A stretch of DNA of 64,000 nucleotides. Origin: Syncephalis fuscata (taxonomy: Eukaryota > Zoopagomycota > Zoopagomycetes > Zoopagales > Piptocephalidaceae). The position numbers and the translations under genes were made by a program. Positions 12,215-30,700 of this stretch are shown here, one piece after another. The stretch spans positions 372,001 through 436,000 of the forward strand of contig JAHLTZ010000017.1 in the NCBI GenBank assembly GCA_025786725.1. The letters run 5' to 3'. Positions within the stretch are counted from its first letter, which is position 1. Each line of letters opens with the position of its first letter. The notes beneath the pieces were generated by a model. It was not told where the DNA came from, did no database searches, and saw only the letters and a list, made by a program, of their open reading frames with translations.

Positions 12215-13206
12215 AATAAAAGAGTCTATATTTGGTATTAGCCAAGTAGGTGTTTGTTAGCTTTCTTCCTATTCCGCATTATCCCGCCTTGTTACAAAAA
12301 GTCAACTAATTCTGCCTCGTTGCCATCGCCGATAGTGAATAATACGTGTTGGTGACGGCATTAAGCCCAATGAAACGCATACAGTCGACCATACACTGTC
12401 TGGACGATAGCTGACAAGCTCGCATGAACATTGCACTTCATCCACGAGTAGAATCCAGTTGCAGCCTCCAGATAGGGACTTACCACGAATGTGTACAATA
12501 GATTATGGCTGTAACAATGGTGTTATGGCTCTTGTAGGTCTGTCTACACACGAAGAAGGTATAAAGGTGAGACGAATAGTTTTGATAGCATATGCACTAG
12601 CAACAGGCTAGCTGCACTGCGCCAATAGTCGAGACTGACACCTATCGTTTAGATACCTACCAAAGTAGTACTAGCCAACTGGAAAGTAGAGGGCAGCTTG
12701 TGGCCAGTGCTAGCGTTGCCTACTTGCAAACAAATAGACAATAAAATAGTAATAGATATCAAAGCAGTGTGGCCAGGAGTAATGTAGGAAATAATAAGAA
12801 TTTACGCAAGTTGAATTAGTAAACAAGGTGCGTCTTTGCTGTACCGTAGCATAGACCAGAGGCACAAAGTAAAGTAGAAGGTGTAGACGCGGAAAGCAAG
12901 CAAAGGGAAAAAAGCCTAGTGGGCGCAGGTGGTGGAGGAAGAAGGAGAAACAAAATACCACTCTCATCGTCTTTCTTATCACAACACCTCTCATTCACTC
13001 ACTGTGTGTGTGTATATGTGTGGGCACATTAGATCACTCGTCACAGATCAACTTATAGTGTAAAGTGTAGTATTTAAGTGAACTTAAAAATAGATTCATC
13101 ACTAATTTAAGATTTTTTTCTTTTTTTCCCTTCAGTTTCAATCATTAAACTCGTCAGTCACGCCGTGGTATAGATTGCATTGTGTATACCGCTTTTACTT
13201 GCTAGC
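12215..13206. promoter_or_regulatory. Divergent intergenic region (Sds3-like copy 2 / Nop12-like gene)
   Basis: About 1 kb lies between two start codons facing away from each other, so it must hold both promoters. A pyrimidine-rich stretch (TTTTTTTCTTTTTTTCCC) is found at 13109-13132, just before the Nop12-like start. Minus ORFs at 12710-12998 overlap in two frames and look spurious. Confidence 0.45.
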
Positions 13207-14880
13207 ATGACCGATTATATACCTGGACAGTTAAGTTCGCTGTTTGCCAGTAACAATGGCAGTGGTAATACTTTATTGCCAGCTGCTTTGAACAATAAGA
13301 ATGTTGCGAGTGCCGAGCCCAGCACCAGTGATAAAAAAGCCAAACGAGCACGTAAAAGCAAAACTGGCAATACAAACTCCGTGGATACGGCTACAGTGCA
13401 AAGCAGTATGAACTCGACGTTGGTTGCTTTGTTTGACAATAGTGTAAGAATAAATGAACTAAAACGGCTAATATATCAAGTATCTAATACAATATTGATA
13501 GATACGAGCAGAAAAGACAACAACCATCACTAAAACTACTACCTCGGCCACTGTTTCAACTAGCGTGGCCAAGTCAGAGAAGACGACTGACCATGATAAT
13601 GACGTTGTTATGACGGATAAGAAACAGCCAAAGAGACAAAAGAACAAAGCGATGGTTGAACAGAAAATGGCCCAGCCTCAAAAGAAACGGAAACAAGATG
13701 CTTCTAATGATGTTGAAGAAAAGTTTGAAAAAATGATTCGTGCCCGTGCACTAGCTGCTATGAAAGAAGATAGTACGCATAGCATAGTACCAACAACTGA
13801 AGATAAAATGGAAATTGAAAATGAAGAAGCGCACTTATCGAACGATTCAGATGATAGCGATTCGGATGATAATACAGACACGGATGAACAACAATTGAAA
13901 CGACCACGTAAGAAGGACAAAGTACAGAATGCTTCACGTGACGACGATCCAGCTCGTTTGGTTCGTACCGTATTTATTGGCAATCTACCAACATCTGTGT
14001 TGAACAAGGTAAGTATCAGATATCATAAATAATTAATTAATATATTAATATCAATAAACGAGTTTATTAGACCGAATACCGATCATTAAAAAAGCATTTT
14101 ACTGAGTATGGTAAAATTGAAGCTATTCGATTCCGTTCTATTGTAAGTAACTGGTATTAGAATAGTAAAGCAACATTTGTTAATTTATGTATATTATAAT
14201 ATATATATATAATAGGCATTCTCTCGACCATTGGCACGTCGCATTGCATTTGTCTCAAAGCAACTGCACAAGGAGCGTGACACGCTGAATGCCTACATGG
14301 TGTTTGATAACGAGGCATCGGCACACGCTGCATTAGCGGCCAATGGCACAGTACTACTTGAACACCACCTGCGTGTAGATCGTGCGACGGGTGCAAACCA
14401 TTTTGACCGGAAACGCTGTGTATTCGTCGGTAATCTATCGTTTGATGCACATGAAGAGTCGCTGTGGCGCCACTTCAACGATTGTGGCCGTATTGTGAAT
14501 GTACGCATGGTACGCGACCGTAAATCAAATGTTGGTAAAGGCTTTGCCTATGTAGCCTTTGAGGACAAGTCGGCCGTTGGTCTGGCAATGCGTCTACACC
14601 AAAGCCGTTTAGGCGAACGCACGATCCGTGTCCAACGCTGTCTAGATACTCGACACCAAAATGGTGCACCGAATAAGGGTCAAGCCGCTGGTAGTGAGGT
14701 AAGCACAAGTAAATTGATTAAGAATAGTATACTAACCATTGCATTGAATAGTCGGCTGGTGCAGCATTCGAAGGTGAACGAGCGGTTAAAGGCAAGCCAG
14801 TTAAGCTACAAACAAAACGACGCTCTAATAACCGTACACGCGGTAAATCCACGTCGAAACCATCTAAACCATCCAAATAA
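13207..14880 (+). CDS. NOP12: Nucleolar RNA-binding protein with two RRMs (Nop12/RBM34-like)
   Basis: Five exons fit: 13207-13443, 13502-14008, 14071-14142, 14216-14698 and 14752-14880. The start MTDYIPGQLSSLF is typical of this family, whose N-termini begin with a short Leu/Phe-containing motif. A basic/acidic nuclear region follows (KKAKRARKSK, NDSDDSDSDDNTD). RRM1 has VFIGNLPTSV at exon 2's end and continues over exons 3 and 4. RRM2 has CVFVGNLSFDAHEESLW and KGFAYVAFED. The C-terminus is strongly basic (KRRSNNRTRGKSTSK). Yeast Nop12 acts in 5.8S/25S pre-rRNA processing in the nucleolus; RBM34 is the animal relative. The first intron acceptor has alternatives at 13508 and 13511; I prefer the one at 13501, which pairs with the GTAAGA donor in phase. 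Confidence 0.88.
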
Positions 14881-15609
14881 CCAACCAGCTATTTTCTTTT
14901 ATTTAATCTATTTGATTCTTTATAATAAAAGCTACTCCTTTTCTTGCCATTCCACATGTTATACATCTTTTATCCTTTAGCACCTATACTATTTTGTCTT
15001 TCATGGCTTGGTGTTCGATAAGACGGCCACTATAGACACCAATAAAAATACCAACATTGACCAAGGCCAATCAGATGAAAGCAGCATGGAGAGACCGCAT
15101 GGCCCATGACAATACCTATGCTTATCATCGTACATTAGTCGCCATAGCAACTCTACACATTATTTTAATGGTATTAGCATGATAATGTAATAAATGTATA
15201 GTATTTATTGTACCAACAATAACAACTGTAATAGTTACATCATTTGCCATGATTATTTCAAATCATTGCAGTGTTACACGCATATTTAACACATGCACCA
15301 TTTATGGATATGCGTGGAGGGAAATACTTGGACGGAAAAAGGGAACACTTGACATCTACACTCAGATAGTAGCAATACATCCATCCATACACACGCACAC
15401 GCACACCCACACATACACACACTTGTACACATCTATAGATAGACACGTTGAATAAGTGAACCTGTGTCCTCCTTTCCTTTTTGTTCTTTCCTGTTATTTC
15501 GTCATCTCGAACTAGTTTATACTACCTTTCTACTTTTCACTTTATCGTATATAGTATATAATATTGTGTACGCGTATAGTTTATAACAATAGTAAATATC
15601 CATTCCACG
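14881..15609. other. Intergenic region with CA microsatellite
   Basis: No gene is visible. A CA-rich microsatellite occupies about 15389-15421. The last 150 bases are pyrimidine-rich with a GTATATAGTATATAATA stretch near 15547-15563, and probably hold the promoter of the next gene. Confidence 0.45.
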
Positions 15610-16937
15610 ATGACTGAGACTGCTATTGCTACTACCGCAGTGGATGCCACGCCAACCAAGGCCGACTTGGTGGAACCTAGTGTTGCGGTAGAAACACCGG
15701 CAATAGTAACTACCGCTGACGAGAGCATTCCAGTATCACCGGCGGTCGTTATTGTGGAGGATATAACGACAGGTGATTCGTCTACTGTAGCGACCGATAC
15801 TCAAAAGACAGTTGAAGTAACGGGTCAGGATACGCTACAGGTTGTTAAAGATGCTAATGCGGAGCCGCGGAGCTCATTTGATGATTTGATTGGTAAATTT
15901 GATACATTCCGTCAAAAATTACGCGATGGCACACTTAATATTGAAGATCAGGTAGGTAAAACAGATTAAATAATACAATATGTTATTGATGGTTAATTAT
16001 TGATTACTAATTAAATGGCTGTAATTGATATTAGGATGCATTTAAAGAGTTGCGTGATTTATCAACTAATAGTGCCGATGGTGATGATACAATGGGAGAT
16101 GAGCATGATTCAATAAAAGGTAATGGACGCAAGAATAAATATGATCACGGACAGCAACAGCGCTGGAGTATCCGTAAATCAATTCGTTCATTTTGGCGTG
16201 GAGATCGATCAGTATCCGATGAGGGTAAGTCATTACCACCACCGTTAGTTATGCTTCGTACGCGTCGCGCCTCTATGGGATCGGATATGTTACGGGCCGA
16301 TTCCATAACTACTGCTCTTGCTGCTACTACTGCTATTGCTGCTGCCTCCACTGCCACTATTGCTATTGACACTACTACTACTACTGCTGCTGCTGCTGCT
16401 ATTGCTATTCCTACTGTTATTGCTATTAATACTTCTAATATTGATAAGATGGATGGGTCTGCTCCATTAAGTGCTCCTATTTTGACATCGAATAGTATGT
16501 TTGATATGATTTCTAATGCTGTACCTTCTCTACCACCTATTGCGGTGTGTAATCCCGCAGATATATCTGACGCTATTCTAGTCGCATCTCCTATTGTCCC
16601 CACTTCTGTACCAACTCATGATATAGAAACTCCATCCGTTGAGGCGACATCACCAACTAATGATTCTGTTCCTTCTGAACTAGCTGCCACCACCACCACC
16701 ACTATCGTAAGAAATAGTAGTAGCAATGATACACAGGCCAATACACTTACGGAAGACAAAGTATCAATGGAACGGACAAGTACCAAGGAAACGAAAGAAG
16801 ATAAACGCCGTTCTAAAGGTTGGAAAGCTTGGATGTTTTGGCAGGCAGAAACGACAACACCAGCAGCGACAACACCGGCAGAAACAACACCAGTATCTAA
16901 TACGACTCTAACTACCACCACTGCTGCAGCATTTTAA
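15610..16937 (+). CDS. Unrecognised Thr/Ala/Ser-rich protein
   Basis: Two exons, 15610-15951 and 16035-16937, joined by an 83-base intron (GTAGGT donor, TTAG acceptor); the joint reads in phase. The protein has about 415 residues. The N-terminal 75 residues are Thr/Val-rich. Residues around the exon joint (FDDLIGKFDTFRQKLRDG, then DAFKELRDL) look like the only ordered, helical part. A basic aromatic patch follows (WSIRKSIRSFWRGDRS), then a long Ala/Thr/Ile/Ser-rich tract, and a C-terminal patch with SKGWKAWMFWQAE. The two Arg/Lys-Trp patches could bind membranes or acidic partners; that is inference. I recognise no domain and give no function. Confidence 0.7.
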
Positions 16938-17389
16938 TTAGAGATAATTTATATTTCTACTGTTTATCCATTTAGTATCTATTATCTCCAGTCTTTCCAT
17001 TAATATTATGGCCATTCAAGATTACGCGTTTATTAACGTATTATTGCTTTAAAGCGCTTTTTCTATCCAAGTTACTTTTGAATTTATTCACTATTGTCAC
17101 TCAGACACTGGTCTGTCGAATTGACAATGATTTAATACTTGCGAATTAAATTTAATAAATTGCGCTTTATTGGCATATGGATTATTAGTATTTATTAGCG
17201 GGTTGTTATAAAGTTATTATAAAAATTAAGATTGTTTTTGATATTTTTAGTAAATGGCTTAATTAAATTAAATTTTTTTATGAATTTGCTTCTATAGATT
17301 GTCGTTGATTCTTTTTCTTCTTTATCGCTATTGAAGATTTACGTTTGACCAACCAACTATTGTTAAAGTTAACGCTATTGTCGACGAGT
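16938..17389. other. Short intergenic region
   Basis: Between two plus-strand genes. It is AT-rich and holds nothing I can identify beyond the 3' flank of the unknown protein and the promoter of the RNA polymerase III gene. Confidence 0.4.
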
Positions 17390-23217
<5,828 letters not shown>

Positions 23218-23230
23218 ACGTTCTATTCGT

Positions 23231-24691
23231 TTACAGATGTGCTAAATGTTGGTCAAATACTCGGCCAATATGTATTAACATGTCCGACGTTTGCGTGGCT
23301 CGTCCATGCTCTTTAAACGCCTCGTGAGCACAGGAACGAATGAGCCAACAACCGGCATAGCACGCAAGCGGTATTAATTCGTGAGAATCAATTCGGTGAT
23401 CGTGTCTATGATATCATTAATAAATAACAATCTATATTTTGTGTCTATTAATGAATTGAATGTTAAATACTTACTTCCATACTTGACGTTCATACGCCTC
23501 AGTCCAGGCGATGAATGTAGCAATTAATCCACTTAGAATATCGCCTTGACCTCCACATCGCTTTAAACTGCCATTAACATCACATTGAAATACAACGGGT
23601 GACCGAACAATAATATCTGATGCACCTTTCTGTACAATAGTCACACCACCAAGTCGCTGGCATAGTTCTTCAGCTGCTCGAGTAGATGTCTTTTCACTAA
23701 TAGCAATATCCTATATATTTATAATAAACGATCTAATTAGTCAATTTTATATATTGACTGCTTAATCGACTTGCCATTGCTTTGCATAATCGTTGGAATT
23801 CAACGACATTAGGTGTAAGTACAGCTTTTGTATAGCCACGAATGATATCTGGCTGTTTCTGTACCAAGTAAAGACCATCTGCATCAATGACAATAGGTAG
23901 ACCACGTTCACGAGCCATAATAATAGTCTCATGGGCTGCTTGTTGCATATGACTATCCCGGGATAGACCAGGACCTATAACTAGGACGTGTAAGCGGGCC
24001 AATAAACTTGCAATTCGTTCTTTAGTTGTATCGGCAAGTTCAGTTGGTGCATTGGATCTATAGAATGTACTGAAATTAATAAAAATTATACTATTACTGT
24101 TGCCATTACTTTGTACGTATTAATGGATGAACAATAAGATCTAATATTCTTGTTAATTAAGCATTGTTAAAATAAATTAATAAAATACTGACCGGGTGAG
24201 TAACTCTACTAAAATAGATTAATAAATATTAATAATTTATTAGTAAATCTTACTTTAATGGCTGTGGCAGCACTCGGTTCACAAATGATATGGGCCAGAT
24301 CAGCTCCCTAGCAATAATATACCGGTAAATAAAGCTAACTAAAATGTACTATAAGCTGTATATTAGCCTGTCTACTTGCCAGTTTCATTGCCGAAATTGC
24401 ACTAAAGAAAGGCGCACCTGTATATCTAATCATAATAGATAGATAGATAGATAGATAGATAGATGGATAGATAGATGGATATTATTAGTATTGCTGTTAA
24501 ATTAAGTGCAACTATAACTTGTATAGACTTACTCTTCTGAACCACCAATAACACCAATACGCCCTATTAGAAATATACCACTATTAAATACACCGGTTAT
24601 ATCGTTTAAACAACCTACCCGCTTGTCCTTTGTGCATAGTTGGACTTAGTGGTGGAATGAAGTGACGAATCCTGTCTAATAGTGCACGCAT
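23231..24691 (-). CDS. NAXD: ATP/ADP-dependent (S)-NAD(P)H-hydrate dehydratase
   Basis: This ribokinase-fold enzyme repairs hydrated NADH or NADPH, using ATP or ADP. The start at 24691 gives MRALLDRIRHFIPPLSPTMHKGQAG, and the following exons carry RIGVIGGSEEYTGAPFFSA, the domain's opening motif. Further landmarks are VIGPGLSRDS, IVIDADGLYLV, LTPNVVEFQRLC and GGQGDILSGLIATF, which contains the catalytic Asp of the GxGD motif. The protein ends with GRATQTSDMLIHIGRVF. There are at least six short introns; the last joins RQVWK to HDHRIDSHELIPLACYAG. Length of about 330 residues is right for the stand-alone eukaryotic enzyme without an epimerase domain. The gene is convergent with RPC1. Confidence 0.93.
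24434..24480. repeat. GATA tetranucleotide microsatellite in a NAXD intron
   Basis: About eleven tandem copies of a GATA-type unit, with two GATG variants near the end, lie inside an intron of the dehydratase gene. Confidence 0.9.
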
Positions 24692-24894
24692 AATGACTTA
24701 TAAACAATATGGCTAGTCAATGGTACGTAGACTACGTGTAGAACAGAAAAAGAGTGTTGTCAAAGTATTCATCACTTTATGAGCAATTATTTCAAGTAAT
24801 ATCATCATCAGATGGTGACGTCACATTGGGTACAATTATAGCAAATCAGTTTAAAAATAAATGACTAATAACACATTATAAATATTGTTCAACA

Positions 24895-25261
24895 TTAAAA
24901 CACTTGCACAATAATGTGAAGACTAACTAAAAACATTTCTTTGACTGCAACTGTTAATCTGTTGTAAAAGAAAACGGATTGCCATCGTGTTCGTAAGTCG
25001 CGGCTATCTATCACCACCACACGACCACGGCCAGTCGATAGCCAACATGAGGACGCATTGTTGTAGGGATTACTGTGACGGAAAGGATTTACAAAAACCA
25101 ACTTGTCATCGTCAATTTCAGTGAATCTATATGCTATATATATATAAAATAGAAAATACATTATAAGTATAATCTATTGAGTAGCAAGTAATGTTTAACT
25201 TACGCGCTAAAAGAATAAATGCCATGGATACATTATTATCGTGAATAATAATAGCACTCAT
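24895..25261 (-). CDS. Possible small unknown gene between NAXD and B55
   Basis: A minus-strand open frame at 25161-24895 contains a stretch with ordinary protein composition (FTEIDDDKLVFVNPFRHSN, then TGRGRVVVIDSRDLRTRW). Just upstream, an ATG at 25261 opens MSAIIIHDNNVSMAFILLA, ending at a good GTAAGT donor (25204 region), with a TATATAG acceptor ahead of the second part. The two parts do not join in phase as the sequence stands; one missing base would connect them. The product would be about 95-100 residues. I recognise no family. Alternatively the ATG segment is only part of the last B55 intron. Confidence 0.35.
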
Positions 25262-25292
25262 TAGTTTACTCTTTTTAAAAATGAACTTATAC

Positions 25293-27179
25293 TTACGTAA
25301 AAATGAAAAGATTATTAGTGGCGGCTACGGCAATGGAATCTTCTCTTGGGTGCCAGGACGCATGCATAATCTTCTTACTGAAATCGATCGTGTCAACATT
25401 ATAGTCATCGGGACGACGACCGGCACGTGGACCGCCATTGCGTCCGCCGCGATTCGTAGTGCTGCCCACACGTTTTGCCTTGAATGCACTCTTGTCAGCT
25501 TGTAGCATTACATCGGGCAATTCCTGATTCGTATCGTAGATGTGGAAATAGTTATCGTAGGAACCGGTCATGACAGAGCGACCATCACCGCTGAATATAC
25601 ATTCAAACTTGTCGAAAATACAGTCGTTTTCATAGAGATCGCACAGCTTGTTGCGCAGATGCTCGTGGATATTAATCGTCTTGACCGGCTTCGTTTCCAT
25701 ATTGATATCCCAGATTTTTAGCGTTAAATAGTCTCGTGAAAGAATATAACGGCCATCGGCACTGAACCGTACATCGGAAATGGAAGAAATGATTTCAGAG
25801 AAAAATGATTTGTTCGATGGGTCTTCCTCTTCTTCAAACACTATATATATATACATACAAAGGTATATAGATTGATGTAATCGTTAGCATAGGGTCAACA
25901 AACAGCTCTGTTGCATCCATCAAACTAATCCGGTACTTACACTTGGCATGTTGATCACAGAGTGCGGCTGCACGCATATCACCCAACTTGACCGTGCCCT
26001 TACTGCTGCTATACATAAACAGATTACATTGAAGCGGATGGAACTCTGCGGCGGTGATCACCTCCGTAAGCTCTTCCATATTTACAGGCTTAATATCGAC
26101 AATGTTAAAGCTTTGGTCGCTAATGTTAAGATTCCATAAATTAATACGTAAATCATCGGCAGAAATATAGGTTTCTCCGTCAGAATTAATAGAAATAGAG
26201 TTGATGTGGTAGGCGTGTGCATTGGCATAAGTTCGGCGCGGAGCAGCGGCAATAATCGTATCATGTATTGTTGTTCTAGGTAGGCGAAGTTGCATAGAAG
26301 ACGCTGGCGGTGCATGCGTACCATTGCCAAGATTATTTTCCGAAACGACCTTGATAGATTTTTCATACACTTTCCAAAGCTTTATCGTCTTGTCTAATGA
26401 ATAGCAATGGCAATAGTAGTGGCAATAGTAATGGCAATAATAACCAGATCACCATTATTAATATAATTAGTCAATTGACTAGCTAAAAGTCTTTCTATGG
26501 TCTAAACCACGTAAATTGATGAATAAACGCGCGTAACTTACCATTGGTTGAGAGTAAAAAGTGGGCCGAGTTTTGTCGTCTACACCATTTAATCTTATTA
26601 ATCTTTTCCTCAATTTCCAAACTCTTTAAATAGTCAAACTCTGGCTCGTGTGATTGAAATTCTGTGTAGAATTTGTACTCGCAGCCCTTTTTCTATTATA
26701 AACATTGATGTGTTAATTAATGCCACAGACCAATGTTAATAACACAAACAACAATAACAATAACAATAAAACAATGCCACTAATAATAGTAACAGCCATT
26801 ATCGTGTCATTATTTGTCTATGGTCACTTACACCTTCATTGCGTTCAAACAACACTACACGGCCACCCTTGTCGCCGGTTGCAAGGTAATCGCCTGTATG
26901 ATCAAATTCGACCGTGGAAATAATATCCGCTAAACAAAAACACGTATATCGTTATTAATCAGCACTAATCTATTGAGTGGCATCGTAATAATGCACGTAT
27001 CCAATACCCGTGCAAATACACCAAATAAAGACCCCCAGTTATTCCGCTATTAGCGCTTATAGCGCCTAGGCAGCCACGTCATCCGCCAGGGATACACCCT
27101 TACCTTCAGTTATTTCGTCGACATCTCCTTTGTCGCCGAAACACTGGGCAAATCGCCAGCTGTTATCGACTTCGGCCAT
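25293..27179 (-). CDS. CDC55: PP2A regulatory subunit B55 (Cdc55 type, WD40)
   Basis: The protein starts [19 protein letters not shown] and follows the B55 family along its length: [20 protein letters not shown], then the [20 protein letters not shown] segment, [80 protein letters not shown] and [18 protein letters not shown] at the end. It folds as a seven-bladed WD40 propeller and directs protein phosphatase 2A to substrates in mitosis and stress signalling. Six or more short introns are visible. An insert of about 25 residues ([10 protein letters not shown], then [20 protein letters not shown]) lies where the family has the variable loop before the HINSISIN blade. The end may be the stop at 25293, or a GTAAGT donor there may splice to a tiny exon ending at 25200; both add only one or two residues. 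Confidence 0.94.
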
Positions 27180-27724
27180 TGCGGTGGTGGTGGTGGTGGT
27201 GGTGGGTGGTAGTAATAGTAGTTGTAGTAGTAGTTGTAGATGACAACAAAACCTCGATTGAAATAAAGGTGAAAAGCACTACAAGTAGCAATACGCTGTA
27301 GATTTAAAACGAAAGGAAGATGACAACAGCAGCAGTGAAGGTGTTCGTGATGAAGTAGGTGCAAAGAAGAAAGAAGTAGAAAGAAAGGCACTTTGGTGGT
27401 CGGTTGGCTGTAAGGTGAAGAATGATGTGGTGACGAAGCCAAGTTGAGCGATCATATGGTCAACACGACAATAACAACAATAACGATGTTTAATAGTAAT
27501 AACTGTTAACCAATAGTAATAGAATGGTTGTAGTTATAATATTAATAGCGACTAAGAACGCGGTTTACTACTGCTGCTGCCACTGCTACTACTACTACTA
27601 CTACTACTACTTGGCACGACAACTATCGCCGCATAGTATTACGGTATTTACTCTATTAAGACTAATAAGTGTCTTTAAAGTTTAGTCGTTTCTTTTACAC
27701 TTCTTCACATTTGTTTGTACGTTT
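27180..27724. promoter_or_regulatory. Divergent intergenic region (B55 / INTS4) with triplet repeats
   Basis: The 545 bases separate two start codons facing apart, so both promoters lie here. A GGT-repeat stretch occupies 27181-27208, in the probable 5' leader of B55, and a CTG/CTA triplet run occupies about 27571-27612. No ORF in it looks real. Confidence 0.5.
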
Positions 27725-30700
27725 ATGTCAACTGTATTTCATAACGTGTTTTTATCGTCAGTAGACGACCGAGATCCACGTGTGCGTCGGGTAAGCATAT
27801 TTATTATTATTCAAAAGCTTGTCTATAACTATAGTTCGTGCTATGTAGCATGCACTTGATGCATTGCGGCGATACCAAGCAGCAGGCGGCGATATCGGTA
27901 AACAAGTCTATGAGCGGTGCAATTTACTACTGCAACTCGACGAGGAGGAAAGCGTCCGACTAGCGGCCCTTACCAATATTAGGTAGCTTGATAGCTAGTT
28001 GACTAGCTGGTTACTCGCTCACTTACTGACGATGCCATATAATGATATGTTTATTATGTATTCCTATAATATTAATAATGTTGTTAATAATAAATAGCGC
28101 GTTTGCTTTTACGTCCAGTGTACCGTTGACACCTTATGTACGCGAAGAGGTGTTTATAGCCATTTGTGACGCGGCCAACGATGCCATGCCCTCGGTTCGT
28201 GAACAGGTCAGTAATGGTAGTGAATGGATGAATGGATGGGTTGGTGGTTCTGGATCATCACAATGGCACGCTGAACATAGGCTGTCATCACACAATGGCC
28301 ACAATAGCACTTTTAATGAGCGAATATTGTCGTCATTCTATTAATGCTGCTGCTATCTAGATATGTCGGCTATTGGGCTATTTCCACGATGTAGATACGG
28401 CTCTATTGTTACAAACACTCTATAAAACGATGCGTTCTGGCCTATCACGGAAACGGGTACCCGCATCTGCTTGTGGTGCATTTGTACATGGTTTGGAAGA
28501 TGAATTTGAAGAAGTACGACGGGCAGCCATTGGTGCGTTTTCTTTTATAGTCGCATGCTGATTGGCTTATTGTTCATGTATACACAACACATGCTTGCAC
28601 AAGTTTAGATTCCATTTGTAAATTGTCACTAGCTTGTAAACCATTTGCTAGCGAAGCAATTAAATCGCTTCTTGGTAAGTAGAGTGAATAGCTAGAGGAG
28701 TAGTTGAATAAGGGCAACAACACTGATATATACTATGATTAATGTATATAATAGATATGGTCAATGATGAGAATGATGCTGTACGATTAAGAGCTATTCG
28801 AGCACTCAAGGCAATTGGACACTACACGGTATTTCTATGAATAAGGACCGTGTACGTGTTTGCTTGGGTCTACTTGATGATCCGGAGCATAATGTACGAA
28901 TAGCAACTCATGCTATGTTAAAGTAAGTTAAAACATAACAAGTTATAATAGTAATAACAATATTACTATTATTAATATTCGTGTTAATAGATATGCACGA
29001 TTTGAAAATATTAGTCAAGAAATACATGAATTTATTAATGATTTACTGGCTAAATTGGAACATTGGCCTGCAGATCAGTTGGCAGCTTGTAGAATGTTTG
29101 GAGAAATTGGCAAATCACATGCATTTGAATTAGGTTGGCTGTTATTATTATACTGTATTAATCAACTCACTATTTAATTATCACTAGTTGGTACACGAAA
29201 TGAACTGCTTGGTCACCAAGAGGGTGTTGCACCCGCTGAGAAGCCATTACTTGGTACAGCTGGTAATATATATGATTATTGGTAATAGTATATAGACTCA
29301 TTCTAGATAGATATATTCTTGCTATGTATTCTATTTAATGCGGCTACAAAGGCGCCACAATTACTTAATGGCCTGTCAAATGCTATGTTCCGGCATTATA
29401 TGCTTATTCGAGATACGCATCCCAAGTGCATGCCATCCATTCTGGTAAGCTAGTACTTTATTAATAGAATGATATGTTAAGTAGATTGCTTGTTATAGTC
29501 ATTTCCTGAAACAGCTGAATTGCCCCGATCATTGCTAATGGAACGGCGATTATCACTTTGTCAAGGAGGCAAGTTGTTGTAACACTATACAATATGCAGT
29601 AGATTATTCATACGATATTTATAGATGAATTGGATGAGGATCCAACACGATTTGAACATCATATTGCCGATAAAATGCGATCTATTCTGATTGTTTATTA
29701 TTGCAAGATGATACAACTCAAGCTAGATATACAAAAGCATTATTTAGGTAGGTAGTCTTTGACTTGAAAATAATTATTTACCTATATATTATTCTAGTCC
29801 ATTTAATATTAACGAAAAGTCAGAAATGGTCTTGCAAAATGATCGATATCATATTAATTATAATGGATTAGCGTATATGTTATACAATTTATTAAGATTG
29901 TTGATAGAGGCAAGTAGCTAGTAGTAATTAAATGTTGATTATAATAATTGTATTATACGTTATAGTTTTATCAAAGCAGAAATGTGCCACCCAATTATCA
30001 CCACGATCCATTTAATCAACCGATGGCGGCATTGCTATTGTATTGCTATCGAATAGAATATCTGTTTTCTGGATATGACATTGAATTTAAACAATTTCTA
30101 ATGACCATTCGACAAATAGCCCGTCAATGGACATTGTTAGCAATACACAAAAAGCAAGTAAATTAGCTACTTGTACTATCTGCCAACTAATAACTATCTA
30201 GCCATTCTATTAGTGATCAGTCTCAACTACTACTGGAGCAGTTAGAAAAGTACTCGCAATGGTTAAATAGGTAAATATATTTATTATTTTAATTGTTTGT
30301 TAACGCAATTGTTTATGATAAACAAATGGCGATAGTGAATCAATAGATTTACTTAAATCATCAATTGAGAATTGTGATTACAATACGATTGAAACTATAC
30401 TTGATAAATGTACTTATCAGGTGTGTAACTATCAATCCATCAAACGACCATTACTAATGATATGTTACAGTCAATACAGCCATTTACACTGAGTGGTCTA
30501 CTTCATCAAGTATCGGCAACTATTTTACAGCCAACTCGAAACTACGAGAAACCTATATCATTTATCGATAAATTTCCACTTTCTATTACAGTTAAAGCAC
30601 AAATCTATGGTCTGGTAGATAGTGATCACGTAGCCGTCGTTGTACAATGGCCCGACCAAACAGTACAGTTTTATTGGCCAGCCCAGGAGCATTTTAGCAC

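Noticed and set aside
12710-12998. Two overlapping minus ORFs in the divergent promoter region
   Set aside because: Two frames are open over the same purine-rich strand, typical of low-complexity DNA; neither has a plausible protein composition.
27110-27442. 110-codon minus ORF overlapping the B55 start
   Set aside because: It is a different frame from B55 exon 1 and includes a proline run from the GGT microsatellite.
29330-29420. Apparent frame break in INTS4 after AMYSI
   Set aside because: Using the later acceptor (TAG just before ATATATTC) gives IFLLCILFNAATK in phase with the next exon, so no base is missing there.
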